From assembly GCF_042432495.1 (NCBI RefSeq), contig NZ_JBHLXC010000007.1:252340-316339 (forward strand): 64,000 nt of DNA, written 5' to 3'. This DNA is from Pseudochelatococcus lubricantis (GTDB taxonomy: Bacteria > Pseudomonadota > Alphaproteobacteria > Rhizobiales > Beijerinckiaceae). Under the pieces are notes generated by a model, which was not told the origin of the DNA, made no database searches, and worked only from the letters and a program-made list of their open reading frames with translations. Position numbers and translations under genes: made by a program. This document shows, piece after piece, positions 17,489 through 26,035 of this stretch; position 1 is the first letter of the stretch; each line of letters starts with the position of its first letter.

Positions 17489-18564
17489 ACTCCGCTGTAT
17501 CCGGGGCCCACCGGGGCACGCACGACGATCCTCTCCTCATCGACCTCGCCTTTCAGGGGGGCGGTTCGCACGGCGCCTTCACGTGGGGTGTGGCGGAGCG
17601 CTTTCTCGACGATGAAACGTTGAAGATCGAAAGCGTCACCGGAACGTCGGCGGGCGCCATGAACGCCGCCGTCCTCGCCTACGGCTACACGCTCAACGGC
17701 CGGGAGGGTGCGAAGGCGGCGCTCGAACAGTTCTGGCGCAAGGTGAGCGAGGCTGCCCGTTTCAGCCCGCTGCAGCGCGCGCCCATCGACATACTGCTGG
17801 GCAACTGGACGCTCGACAACTCGCCGGGCTATGTCTTCTACGACCTCGCCAGCCGGCTGTTCTCGCCCTACGATCTCAACCCCACCAACGTCAACCCGCT
17901 GCGGGACATTCTGGAGGAGAGCATCGACTTCGAGCGGCTGCGCCAGTCGCCGATCAAGCTCTTCATCAACACCACGAACGTGCGCACGGGCCTGCCGCGG
18001 GTTTTCCGCAATCACGAACTCTCGTCCGACGTCCTGCTGGCCTCCGCCTGCCTGCCGCTGGTGCATCAGGCGGTGGAAATCGACGGCGACGCCTACTGGG
18101 ACGGCGGCTTCTCCGGCAATCCGCTGCTGACGCCGATCGTGCGCGAGAGCGATGCCCGCGACACCATCCTCGTGCAGATCAACCCCATCGAGCGCCCGGG
18201 CGTGCCGAAGAGCGCGCGCGACATCCTCAACCGCCTCAACGAGATCGCCTTCAACGCGAGCCTGAAGAAGGAACTGCGCGGCATCGCCATGTTCCAGCGG
18301 CTGCTCCGCGACGAGGGCGAGCTCGAACACGTGACCTGGGTCGAGGCCTGGGCCGATATGCGCATCCACCGCATCGTCACGCCGCTGATGGTCAAGCTCG
18401 GTGCCTCCTCGAAGCTCAACGCGGAATGGGAGTTCCTGACGCTGCTGCGCGAGGAGGGCAACGTGCAGGCGGACGTTTTCCTGCGCGATCACCGGCAGGA
18501 TATCGGGGTGCGGTCCACCTACGACCTCGACGGGCTGCTCGACAACCTCCTCGAACAGGTCTGA
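17485..18564 (+). CDS. Patatin-like phospholipase
   Basis: A 359-residue Ser-Asp dyad lipid acyl hydrolase. The oxyanion-hole motif GGGSHGAF (about 24-31), the nucleophile elbow GTSAG (about 54-58) and the catalytic Asp in WDGGFSGNP (about 210) are all present, so it should be active. No signal peptide or membrane helix is seen, which suggests a cytoplasmic or membrane-associated enzyme that trims phospholipids. Its start overlaps the AI-2E family gene by 4 bp, making it the last gene of the four-gene adaptor-pump-permease-lipase operon. That context suggests a link between membrane lipid remodelling and the pump. No terminator is visible after it. Confidence 0.92.
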   Translation: MNSAVSGAHRGTHDDPLLIDLAFQGGGSHGAFTWGVAERFLDDETLKIESVTGTSAGAMNAAVLAYGYTLNGREGAKAALEQFWRKVSEAARFSPLQRAPIDILLGNWTLDNSPGYVFYDLASRLFSPYDLNPTNVNPLRDILEESIDFERLRQSPIKLFINTTNVRTGLPRVFRNHELSSDVLLASACLPLVHQAVEIDGDAYWDGGFSGNPLLTPIVRESDARDTILVQINPIERPGVPKSARDILNRLNEIAFNASLKKELRGIAMFQRLLRDEGELEHVTWVEAWADMRIHRIVTPLMVKLGASSKLNAEWEFLTLLREEGNVQADVFLRDHRQDIGVRSTYDLDGLLDNLLEQV

Positions 18565-18683
18565 GCATCGGGGGCGCTCCCGCGCTTCGCCGAATCGCTC
18601 AATTCGCGCCAGTCTACAATACGACGCGCCTTCGGGGCGGAAAGCAATTTCCGCTCATTCTGAACGCGCGATAGGAGCAGACA

Positions 18684-20144
18684 ATGAGCATTCTCGGTAT
18701 CCTGATTGCCCTCGGCCTGCTGATCTGGCTCGCCTATCGGGGCTGGAGCATCCTTCTTCTCGCGCCTCTTTGCGCGATGATCGCGGCGCTGCTGGCGGGC
18801 CAGCCGCTGCTCGCCCACTGGACGCAGACATTCATGGGGAGCGCCGCCGGCTTCGTGGCGCAATTCTTTCCGATCTTCCTGCTCGGCGCGGTGTTCGGCA
18901 AGCTGATGGAGGCGAGCGGCTCGGTCGAGGCGATCGCCAACTACATGACGGAGAAACTGGGCACGAGCCGCGCCATCCTCGCCATCGTGCTGGCGGGCGC
19001 CTTCGTCACCTACGGCGGCGTCAGCCTGTTCGTCGCCTTCTTCGTGCTCGCGCCCATGGGCCACGCGCTGTTCAAGGCGGCGAACATTCCCCACCGCCTG
19101 ATGCCGGCGGCCATCATGCTCGGCGCGGCGAGCTTCACCATGACGGCAATGCCCGGCACGCCGGCGATCCAGAACGCCATCCCCATGCCATTCTTCGGCA
19201 CTAACGCCTTCGCCGCACCCGGCATCGGCATTCTGGCCTCGGCCATCATGCTCGGCTTCGGCCTGTGGTGGCTGAAGCTGAGGGAGTCGAAGGCGCGGCT
19301 CGCCGGCGAGGGTTACGCCTTTGCAGGCGTGTGCGAGGAGGTCGCCGTAGCCGCGGCCGCGGATGACGTGATCCGCGAGCGTGCTACAACCGCGCGGGAG
19401 TTCGACCCGGAGGAGATCGGCAAGGGCGGGAGGGTGAGCAAGTTGCCGCCATTCCATATCGCGGCGTTGCCCCTTGTGGTGGTCGTCGTCGTCAACCTGC
19501 TGATGTCGTTCGTCGTCCTGCCTAACATCGACGTCTCATATCTGGCGACGGATGCCTTCGGCAACACGACACTGTCGGCGGTGGCCGGCGTGTGGTCAGT
19601 CATCGTGGCCCTGTTCTTGGCCATCCTCGTGCTGGTGGCGATCAACTTCGCCCGCTTGCCGAGCATTCGCGCCACGCTGGACGCGGGTGCCAATGCCTCC
19701 GTGCTGCCGATCATCAACGTGGCGAGCCTCGTCGGCTTCGGCGCGGTGGTGGCGGCGCTGCCGGCGTTTAAGGCCGTGACGGACTGGGTGCTGAGCATCG
19801 AGGGTGGCCCGCTGGTGTCGCTCGCCATCTCCACCAACATCCTCGCCGCGCTCACCGGCTCGTCGTCCGGCGGCCTGACCATCGCGCTGGACGCGCTCGG
19901 CCCGACCTACATGGCGCTTGCGGCAGAGATCGGTCTCGATCCCGGTCTCATGCACCGCGTGGCCGTGATCGGCGCCGGCACGCTCGACAGCCTGCCGCAC
20001 AGCGGTGCGGTGGTCACGCTGCTGGCTGTTGTCGGCACGACGCCGCGGGAGAGCTACTTCGACATCGTCATGGCGGCCATGGTCGGGCCGATCATCGCGC
20101 TGGTCGCCGTCGTCATCGTCGGTTCGCTGGTCGGCTCGTTCTGA
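18684..20144 (+). CDS. GntP family permease
   Basis: A 486-residue inner-membrane transporter of the gluconate:H+ symporter (GntP) superfamily, with about 12 hydrophobic segments. Family-typical stretches are the ILIALGLLIWLAYRG start, FFPIFLLGAVFGKLMEASGS, and the second-half ALTGSSSGGLTIALDALGP. Family members carry gluconate, other sugar acids, D-serine or small carboxylates, and no sugar-acid catabolic gene lies beside this one, so the substrate is open. The hydrophilic central loop (about residues 195-250) is long. A Shine-Dalgarno-like GGAG lies upstream of the ATG. It stands alone, 119 bp after the patatin gene, and ends in a strong terminator. Confidence 0.9.
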   Translation: MSILGILIALGLLIWLAYRGWSILLLAPLCAMIAALLAGQPLLAHWTQTFMGSAAGFVAQFFPIFLLGAVFGKLMEASGSVEAIANYMTEKLGTSRAILAIVLAGAFVTYGGVSLFVAFFVLAPMGHALFKAANIPHRLMPAAIMLGAASFTMTAMPGTPAIQNAIPMPFFGTNAFAAPGIGILASAIMLGFGLWWLKLRESKARLAGEGYAFAGVCEEVAVAAAADDVIRERATTAREFDPEEIGKGGRVSKLPPFHIAALPLVVVVVVNLLMSFVVLPNIDVSYLATDAFGNTTLSAVAGVWSVIVALFLAILVLVAINFARLPSIRATLDAGANASVLPIINVASLVGFGAVVAALPAFKAVTDWVLSIEGGPLVSLAISTNILAALTGSSSGGLTIALDALGPTYMALAAEIGLDPGLMHRVAVIGAGTLDSLPHSGAVVTLLAVVGTTPRESYFDIVMAAMVGPIIALVAVVIVGSLVGSF

Positions 20145-20167
20145 GCCCTTTCGGAGCGTGATACAGG

Positions 20168-20192
20168 GGCCGCGCCACGCGCGGCCTTTTTT
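20168..20192 (+). terminator. Rho-independent terminator after the GntP permease gene
   Basis: Perfect 8-bp stem GGCCGCGC / GCGCGGCC with a 3-nt loop, followed by six T residues, 24 bp after the permease stop codon. Confidence 0.92.
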
Positions 20193-20267
20193 ATGTGTCG
20201 AGGGGCTTGAATTGCCTGCATAATTCGCTAGAACAAACCATGATCGTTAACGGCGGGCGAGAGAGGC

Positions 20268-21362
20268 ATGAACTGGTCCGGGCAGCAGGATGAGGCGTTG
20301 AACGCGGTGGCGCGCTGGCTGAGAACCGGCAACCCGCAGGTTTTCCGCCTGTTCGGCTTCGCCGGCACCGGCAAGACGACGCTGGCGCGCCACATCGCGG
20401 AGGGGGTCGACGGCGATGTCGTCTTCGGCGCCTATACGGGCAAGGCGGCCTCCGTGCTGCGCAGCAAGGGCTGCGAGGGTGCGGCCACGATCCACAGCCT
20501 CATCTACCGCTCGCGTACCAGCGAGGACGAGGACGCGCCGTCCTTCGTCCTCAACCGCCAGTCCGACGCCGGCAAGGCGGCGCTGATCATCATCGACGAG
20601 TGCTCGATGGTGGACGAGGAACTGGGGCGCGACCTGCTGTCGTTCCAGGTGCCTGTGCTGGTGCTGGGCGACCCGGCGCAGCTCCCGCCGGTGCGCGGCG
20701 GCGGCTTCTTCACCGAGGCCGAGCCGGACGCGATGCTCACCGAGGTGCACCGGCAGGCGCGCGACAACCCCATCATCCGCCTCTCCATGGCAGTGCGCGA
20801 GGGCGGCGAGCTGCCGCGCATCATGGAGGAGGGCACGCGCGTCATCACGCGGCGGGAGATCGACGCCGATCAGGTGATGCGCGCCGATCAGGTGCTCGTG
20901 GGCATGAACCGCACGCGCCGCCTCTACAACGGCCGCATCCGCGCGCTGCTCGGCTATCGCGATGCGTTGCCGGCCGCGGGGGAGAAGCTCGTCTGCCTGC
21001 GCAATAACAAGACGAAGGGCCTCTTCAACGGCAGCACGTGGTCGATCAAGGCGCTGCACGGCGAGGCGAAGGGCCTCATCAAGATGGAGGTCACGCCCGA
21101 GGACGAGAGCGCCCGGCGTGGCACCGACGTTTCCGTTCTCACCGAATTCTTCACCGGCGCCGAGGAGGACATTCCCTTCTCCGCCCGCCGCGACACGGAC
21201 GAGTTCACCTACGGCTACGCGCTCACCGTGCACAAGGCGCAGGGCTCGCAATGGGACGAGGTGGTGTTGTTCGACGAATCGCGCGCCTTCCGCGAACATC
21301 GCGCTCGCTGGCTCTACACCGGCATCACCCGCGCGGCGGAGCGGCTGACGGTGGTGGCGTGA
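20268..21362 (+). CDS. Small SF1B (RecD2/Dda-like) DNA helicase
   Basis: A 364-residue ATP-dependent helicase with every superfamily 1B motif in order: Walker A GFAGTGKTT (about 30-38), motif Ia TGKAASVLR, Walker B IIIDECSMV (about 105-113), motif III GDPAQLPPV (about 128), motif V TVHKAQGSQWDEVV (about 320) and motif VI YTGITRAAERL. It resembles the phage T4 Dda helicase and the core of RecD2, without the long N-terminal domain of RecD2. It likely works in repair, or in removing proteins or RNA from DNA. It is a single-gene unit that converges on cckA, with a palindromic repeat between the two. Confidence 0.9.
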   Translation: MNWSGQQDEALNAVARWLRTGNPQVFRLFGFAGTGKTTLARHIAEGVDGDVVFGAYTGKAASVLRSKGCEGAATIHSLIYRSRTSEDEDAPSFVLNRQSDAGKAALIIIDECSMVDEELGRDLLSFQVPVLVLGDPAQLPPVRGGGFFTEAEPDAMLTEVHRQARDNPIIRLSMAVREGGELPRIMEEGTRVITRREIDADQVMRADQVLVGMNRTRRLYNGRIRALLGYRDALPAAGEKLVCLRNNKTKGLFNGSTWSIKALHGEAKGLIKMEVTPEDESARRGTDVSVLTEFFTGAEEDIPFSARRDTDEFTYGYALTVHKAQGSQWDEVVLFDESRAFREHRARWLYTGITRAAERLTVVA

Positions 21363-21414
21363 CGGGAATTGAAGACAGGGTGGCGCCGAACCGGGTTCAC
21401 CAACACAGGTTTAA

Positions 21415-21457
21415 AGCGTTTTAAAGCAAAGTGGATACCGGTTTGCTTGAAAACGCT
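21415..21457. repeat. REP-like intergenic palindrome between convergent genes
   Basis: Arms of 16 bp (AGCGTTTTAAAGCAAA and TTTGCTTGAAAACGCT, one mismatch) flank an 11-bp spacer with GTGGATACCGG. The AAACCGG-TATCCAC core is typical of rhizobial intergenic repeats. It may also act as a shared terminator of the helicase and cckA genes. Confidence 0.65.
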
Positions 21458-21479
21458 ATAGGCAGCTTGCGTCCAGCCC

Positions 21480-24077
21480 TCACCCCAGCGCCTTCTTCAC
21501 CGCCTCGCCCAGCTCCTTCAGCCCGAAGGGTTTGGGCAGGAAGGTGAAGTTCTCGCCTTCCGGCAGGTTCTTCTCGAAGGCGTCCTCGGCATAGCCGGAG
21601 ACGAAGATCACCTTGAGGCCGGGGAAGCGGCGGCGCAATTGCACGAGCAGCGTCGGGCCGTCCATTTCAGGCATCATCACATCCGACACCACGAGGTCGA
21701 CGGGCGCGTCCAGCTTGTCGACGATGGCGAGGGCGTCCGTGCCGGATGTCGCCTCCAGCACCGTGTAGCCGCGGGTGGCGAGGGCGCGTGAGGCGAACTT
21801 GCGCACGGCTTCCTCATCCTCCACCAGCAGCACCGTGCCGCGCCCGGTGACGTCCACCGACTCGGACTGCTTCTCCTTCGCGGCGGGCAGCGGCGTTTCC
21901 GTGGCGACGTGGCGGGGCAGGAAGATGCGGAAGGTGGTGCCTTCGCCCACCACGCTGTCGCAGAAGATGAAGCCGCCGCTCTGCTGCACGATGCCATAGA
22001 CCATCGACAGGCCGAGCCCGGTGCCCTTGCCGACTTCCTTGGTGGTGAAGAAGGGCTCGAAGATCTTGTCGAGCACCTCGGGCGGGATGCCGGTGCCCGT
22101 GTCCGAAACCTCGATCAGCGCATAGTCGGCGCGCGGCAGCGAGGCCTCGCTGTAGCCATAGCTGGCGACATCCTCCGCGCCGACGTTGGCGGTGGCGATG
22201 GTGAGCTTGCCACCGTCCGCCATGGCGTCGCGGGCGTTGACGGCCAGGTTGATGACGACCTGCTGGAACTGGTTGGCGTCCGCCTTCACCTCCCACAGGC
22301 CGTTGCCGTGGCGCAGGTCGAGTTCCACCCGCTCGCCCAGCAGCCGGCGCAGCAGCATGGACAGTTCCGCGAGTTCGTCGCCGAGCTGGATCACCTTCGG
22401 CCGCAGCGTCTGGCGGCGCGAGAACGCCAGCAACTGCCGTACGAGGGCGGCGGCGCGGTTGGCGTTCTGCTTGATCTGCATGATGTCCTGGAAGGACGGG
22501 TCTGTCGGCCGGTGATTGGACAGCAGCAGGTCCGAATAGCCGATGATGGCCTGCAGTACGTTGTTGAAATCGTGCGCCACACCGCCGGCGAGCTGGCCGA
22601 CGGCCTGCATCTTCTGCGCCTGCGCGAACTGTGCCTCCAGCGCCCGCTGCTCCGTGGTGTCGAGCGCGTAGACGATGGCCGCCTCGCCGTCGAGTTCGCC
22701 GTCATCGATGCCGCTGAAGTAAAAGCGCGCCGAGCGCTCCGCCTGGCCGCTCGCCTGGGCCTGCGCGGATGCCTGCCCGGCGATGACGACATCGAGATGG
22801 GGGATGTCGCCGAGCCCCTCGGCGGCCTGATGCACGGCGCGCGCCAGGCCTTCACGGTCGCGCGGGGCGACGACGCCGAGGATGGTGCGGCGCGGGCCGC
22901 CGTCCGTCAGCGAGGCCGCGGCCTTGCCGCCGCCGAACAGGCGGGCGAAGGGGGCATTGGAGCGCAGGATCAGGCCCTGCCGGTCGACGGTGGCGATGGC
23001 GACCGGTGTGTTGTTGAAGAAGCGGGCGAAGCGCACCTCCGCCGCCCGCTGGCCCTCGGCGACGTCCTCACCGGGAGACCTGTTGAGCACCAGCGTGCGC
23101 GAGGGCGTCGGCCGCCCTTCCGCATCGAAGGCGATGCGATGGAAGAGGCGCACCGGCAGGCTCTGGCCGTTCCGCTTGCGCAGGTCGACATCCAGCGTCT
23201 CCGTGCGCTCCTCGCCGGCGGCGCCCGCGACGGAGCCGATGAGTGCGGCCGCGTTGGGCGGCACCACCTCGGACAGCGTCAGCCCGCCGGAGCCGACCTT
23301 GGCGAGATCGTGGTCGAGCCAGCGGGCGAGCGTCGCGTTCATGTAGACGATGTCGCCCTGCGCCGTCAGCGACAGGAAGCCCGCGGGCGCGTGGTCGAGA
23401 TAGTCGATGGCGTGCTGGAGTTCGCGGAACACGGACTCCTGCCGCTCGCGGTCGCGCGTGATGTCGGCGACGCTCCACAGCGTGGCCCGGCGCCCGCCCG
23501 CCCGCGGCAGGGAGCGCACGCCGACCTTGAACCACAGCGCGTCCGGCTGCGCGGCCCGGTGTTGCTGCACCGTGGGGCGCGCAGGCTTCTGCACCAGTCG
23601 GATTTCCTCGCACGTCGTGCGCCCCTCGCGCGCCGCCTGCGCCAGGCGGTAGATCGCCTCCGCGATGTCGGCGGCGCCGTTGAACAGGCGCTCGATCGTG
23701 TGGGGGCCGGGCAGGTCGTCGCCCTTCAGGCGGTCCGCGAGGGCGAGATAGGCCTCGTTGGCATAGACGACATGGCCATCGCCCTCGACCACGAGCAGCG
23801 CCTCGGAGGCGGAATCGGCCAACGTCTTCGTGAGGTCGTTGCGCGCGCGGCCGGCCGGCTGCAGGATGCCGAGCGCCAGCGCGAAGGCGAGCGCCACGCC
23901 CAGCACGGCGAAGGCGGCGAGGATGACGAGGACCGCAGGCTCGCTCAGGCCCTGTCCGCTGTAGAACACCCAGCCCGCGGCGCCGACGAGCGCCGCGCCC
24001 AGCAGGACGAAGACGCCCGCGTGCCACGCCCGCCCTTCGGAACGGTCGATCGAGTTGTCCACGCGCGCTTCACTCAT
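21480..24077 (-). CDS. cckA: Hybrid sensor histidine kinase CckA (cell-cycle kinase)
   Basis: CckA is the membrane kinase/phosphatase at the top of the CckA-ChpT-CtrA/CpdR phosphorelay that controls the alphaproteobacterial cell cycle. The 865-residue product has two N-terminal membrane helices (about 20-70). A series of PAS domains follows (about 85-480), then the His kinase core with the phosphorylated His at about residue 502 in GGVAHDFNN. The ATPase boxes are NLAVNARDAM and GTGLGLSMVYGIVQ. A receiver domain at the C-terminus carries the Asp in VVSDVMMPEMDG. The start at 24077 (MSEARVDN) precedes the first helix; the longer open frame adds unconserved residues. A CtrA box lies in the divergent intergenic region at 24323-24337. 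Confidence 0.95.
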   Translation of the reverse strand: MSEARVDNSIDRSEGRAWHAGVFVLLGAALVGAAGWVFYSGQGLSEPAVLVILAAFAVLGVALAFALALGILQPAGRARNDLTKTLADSASEALLVVEGDGHVVYANEAYLALADRLKGDDLPGPHTIERLFNGAADIAEAIYRLAQAAREGRTTCEEIRLVQKPARPTVQQHRAAQPDALWFKVGVRSLPRAGGRRATLWSVADITRDRERQESVFRELQHAIDYLDHAPAGFLSLTAQGDIVYMNATLARWLDHDLAKVGSGGLTLSEVVPPNAAALIGSVAGAAGEERTETLDVDLRKRNGQSLPVRLFHRIAFDAEGRPTPSRTLVLNRSPGEDVAEGQRAAEVRFARFFNNTPVAIATVDRQGLILRSNAPFARLFGGGKAAASLTDGGPRRTILGVVAPRDREGLARAVHQAAEGLGDIPHLDVVIAGQASAQAQASGQAERSARFYFSGIDDGELDGEAAIVYALDTTEQRALEAQFAQAQKMQAVGQLAGGVAHDFNNVLQAIIGYSDLLLSNHRPTDPSFQDIMQIKQNANRAAALVRQLLAFSRRQTLRPKVIQLGDELAELSMLLRRLLGERVELDLRHGNGLWEVKADANQFQQVVINLAVNARDAMADGGKLTIATANVGAEDVASYGYSEASLPRADYALIEVSDTGTGIPPEVLDKIFEPFFTTKEVGKGTGLGLSMVYGIVQQSGGFIFCDSVVGEGTTFRIFLPRHVATETPLPAAKEKQSESVDVTGRGTVLLVEDEEAVRKFASRALATRGYTVLEATSGTDALAIVDKLDAPVDLVVSDVMMPEMDGPTLLVQLRRRFPGLKVIFVSGYAEDAFEKNLPEGENFTFLPKPFGLKELGEAVKKALG

Positions 24078-24322
24078 GCTGCGGATATTCCCTTGCCGCA
24101 TGTTTCCGAATACCCGGCTCCCGCCACCTGTGTGCCGGGCCGCCGTTAAAAATCCGCTGCCACCATACAACACAATGCTCGTATCAGGCACGAACGCGCG
24201 CTTCAAATGGCCCTTCCGGCACGCTTGCGGCCGTTGTTCCAGGCTGTGAGCTTCCTGTTGCCCGAATCCCGCAGCTCCATGATAAATAGCAAGTGGATAA
24301 TGAAGGATTTGCATCTCAAGCG

Positions 24323-24337
24323 TTAAATGCGATTTAA
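24323..24337. promoter_or_regulatory. CtrA-binding box (TTAA-N7-TTAAC)
   Basis: A perfect full CtrA site, TTAA then seven bases (ATGCGAT) then TTAA, followed by C. It sits between cckA (start 24077, minus) and the FliO-like gene (start 24422, plus), 85 bp before the latter. CtrA is activated by phosphate from CckA, and it controls flagellar and cell-cycle genes in this class. Confidence 0.7.
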
Positions 24338-24421
24338 CCGAGGGTGCCGAATCCGTTATGGTTCAGCTTGACGTATTTATTGCCGGAGATCCGGTGGTTC
24401 CGAGGCGGGGGAGACGCGAGC

Positions 24422-25900
24422 GTGCAGATATTCGGAAGCAATACGCCGGCAGCGATTCAATATCTGCTTGCCTTTGTGATCATTCTTGGCGTCATCGCGG
24501 TGTTCGCTGCGGTACTGCGCCGAATCACTGGCGGAAGGTCCCGGTTAAGCCTCGGCAGCAGCGGCGTCCGCCATCGCCAGCAGCGGCTCGGCGTCGTGGA
24601 TGTTGTGGATATCGATGCGCAAAGGCAGCTCCTGTTGCTCCGGCGCGACAATATCGAGCATCTCGTTCTCATCGGCGGCCCCAACGACCTGCTCGTCGAG
24701 AGTGGAATCGGGCGCATCCAGTATCGCGTGCCGGGCCCGCCGCCCGCCCAGACCCAGCAGCCGCAGCCCCATCCGGCGGCGCAACCGCCGCTCGCCGCCG
24801 ACCGTCCCGTCCGTACCGGCGAACCGGAACTGGGGCACGGCCCGGTGTCCGGCGAGGGCGCCGCCGCGCTTGATCTTCCGGTTTTCCCGCCGCCGGAGCG
24901 GCCCTTTCCGGAGGCGCCCGCGCCCGTCCGCAACGTGACCGCGCCGCGCCCGGTGACGACACCCCTGCCGCCGCCGGTTCCGCCCCCGCCGGCGAAGGAC
25001 GCCGAGGGACGGCCGCCGGCCGTCGCGGCGGAGGAAGGCGTCGCCGGTATCCTCCCGCCCGCCGGTATCCTGCCGCCCACCTCGCCGGTGCCCGAGGAAG
25101 GCGAGACGACGATCCGGTCAATTTCCGAAACGGTCGGCAAGAAGGCGCTCGGCCATTTCAGCGCCGTGGCCCGCCAGCTTGAGGAAGCACTCAAGCGGCC
25201 GTTCTCGGCCGTTCGCCCGTCTCCCGCCGCTGGCGTCGACATCGATGCCGGAGCCACGGAGCGGGACGCCGACACTGGCAGCGAGGTCAAGGCGCAGGCC
25301 GTCCGTGAGGAGACTTCCGCGCCGCCTTCCGTGACCGTGCCGAAGAGCGAGCCTGCTCCCGCCCCGCAGCCGCCTGCTCCCCAGCCGCCCGTTTCGAATG
25401 TTCCGCTGTTTCCGTTCGAGCCGCGCCCCAAGGCGGAGACACCGCCGCCTCCGCCCCCGCCGATCGCCTCCCTCGGCATCCCGCCCGGACTTGGATCGTT
25501 CGGCGCGCCGCCACGCGCTCCCCGCCCGCCGCAGCCCACCGTGACGATCACGCCACCTGCTCCGCCGCCACCTCCTCCTCCGCCGGTGGAAAGAAGCGAG
25601 GCGCTGAAGGCGGCCGTCTCCGTGCCCCCGGTGGAGATCGCCCGGCCCGAGCCGGCCGCACCGCCGGTTCCGCCTCCGCCTCCGCCCTCCGAGCCGAAAC
25701 CGGAGGCGCCCGCGCCACAGCCGGCTGCCCAGCCGACGCCTCCGCCACCCGCTCCCACTCCTGCCCCTGCCGCGCCGCCGCCGTGGTCGTCCGCGCCGGG
25801 CGGATCGTCGGTCGACCTGTCGTCGCTGGAAAATATCGAGGCCGAGTTTGCCCGCCTCCTCGGGCGCGCGCCCACCGCACCGCCCAAGAAAGACGAGTAA
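24422..25900 (+). CDS. FliO-like flagellar membrane protein with long proline-rich tail
   Basis: About 493 residues. The N-terminal 100 contain one membrane helix (YLLAFVIILGVIAVFAAVL) and the FliO/MopB-like core, seen as RLGVVDVVDIDAQRQLLLL and HLVLIGGPNDLLVE. FliO helps assemble the flagellar export gate. The remaining 390 or so residues are Pro/Ala-rich low complexity with runs of six or more Pro, probably unfolded in the cytoplasm. The GTG at 24422 is preferred over the GTG at 24344 because GGGGGAGA precedes it at good spacing and homologues begin near the helix. No other flagellar gene is adjacent. The CtrA box upstream fits CtrA control of flagellar genes. Exact function of this long form is unknown. 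Confidence 0.75.
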   Translation: MQIFGSNTPAAIQYLLAFVIILGVIAVFAAVLRRITGGRSRLSLGSSGVRHRQQRLGVVDVVDIDAQRQLLLLRRDNIEHLVLIGGPNDLLVESGIGRIQYRVPGPPPAQTQQPQPHPAAQPPLAADRPVRTGEPELGHGPVSGEGAAALDLPVFPPPERPFPEAPAPVRNVTAPRPVTTPLPPPVPPPPAKDAEGRPPAVAAEEGVAGILPPAGILPPTSPVPEEGETTIRSISETVGKKALGHFSAVARQLEEALKRPFSAVRPSPAAGVDIDAGATERDADTGSEVKAQAVREETSAPPSVTVPKSEPAPAPQPPAPQPPVSNVPLFPFEPRPKAETPPPPPPPIASLGIPPGLGSFGAPPRAPRPPQPTVTITPPAPPPPPPPPVERSEALKAAVSVPPVEIARPEPAAPPVPPPPPPSEPKPEAPAPQPAAQPTPPPPAPTPAPAAPPPWSSAPGGSSVDLSSLENIEAEFARLLGRAPTAPPKKDE

Positions 25901-25991
25901 CGCGGCGATCCCCCCTTCCGGGCTGGTCGCCCGTAGCGGGAACGGCCGTTCCGGAGCGTCATCGGGCTTCGTCTTGCCGTCCATCCATCAG

Positions 25992-26024
25992 CGCGCCGGG
26001 AAGCGATATTCGTTTCCCGGCGCG
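25992..26024. terminator. Hairpin between convergent fliO-like and maeB genes
   Basis: Perfect 11-bp stem (CGCGCCGGGAA / TTCCCGGCGCG) with an 11-nt loop, between two convergent genes. It has no clean T-run on either side, so it is at best an imperfect two-way terminator. Confidence 0.5.
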
Positions 26025-26035
26025 TTGCTTTGGCC

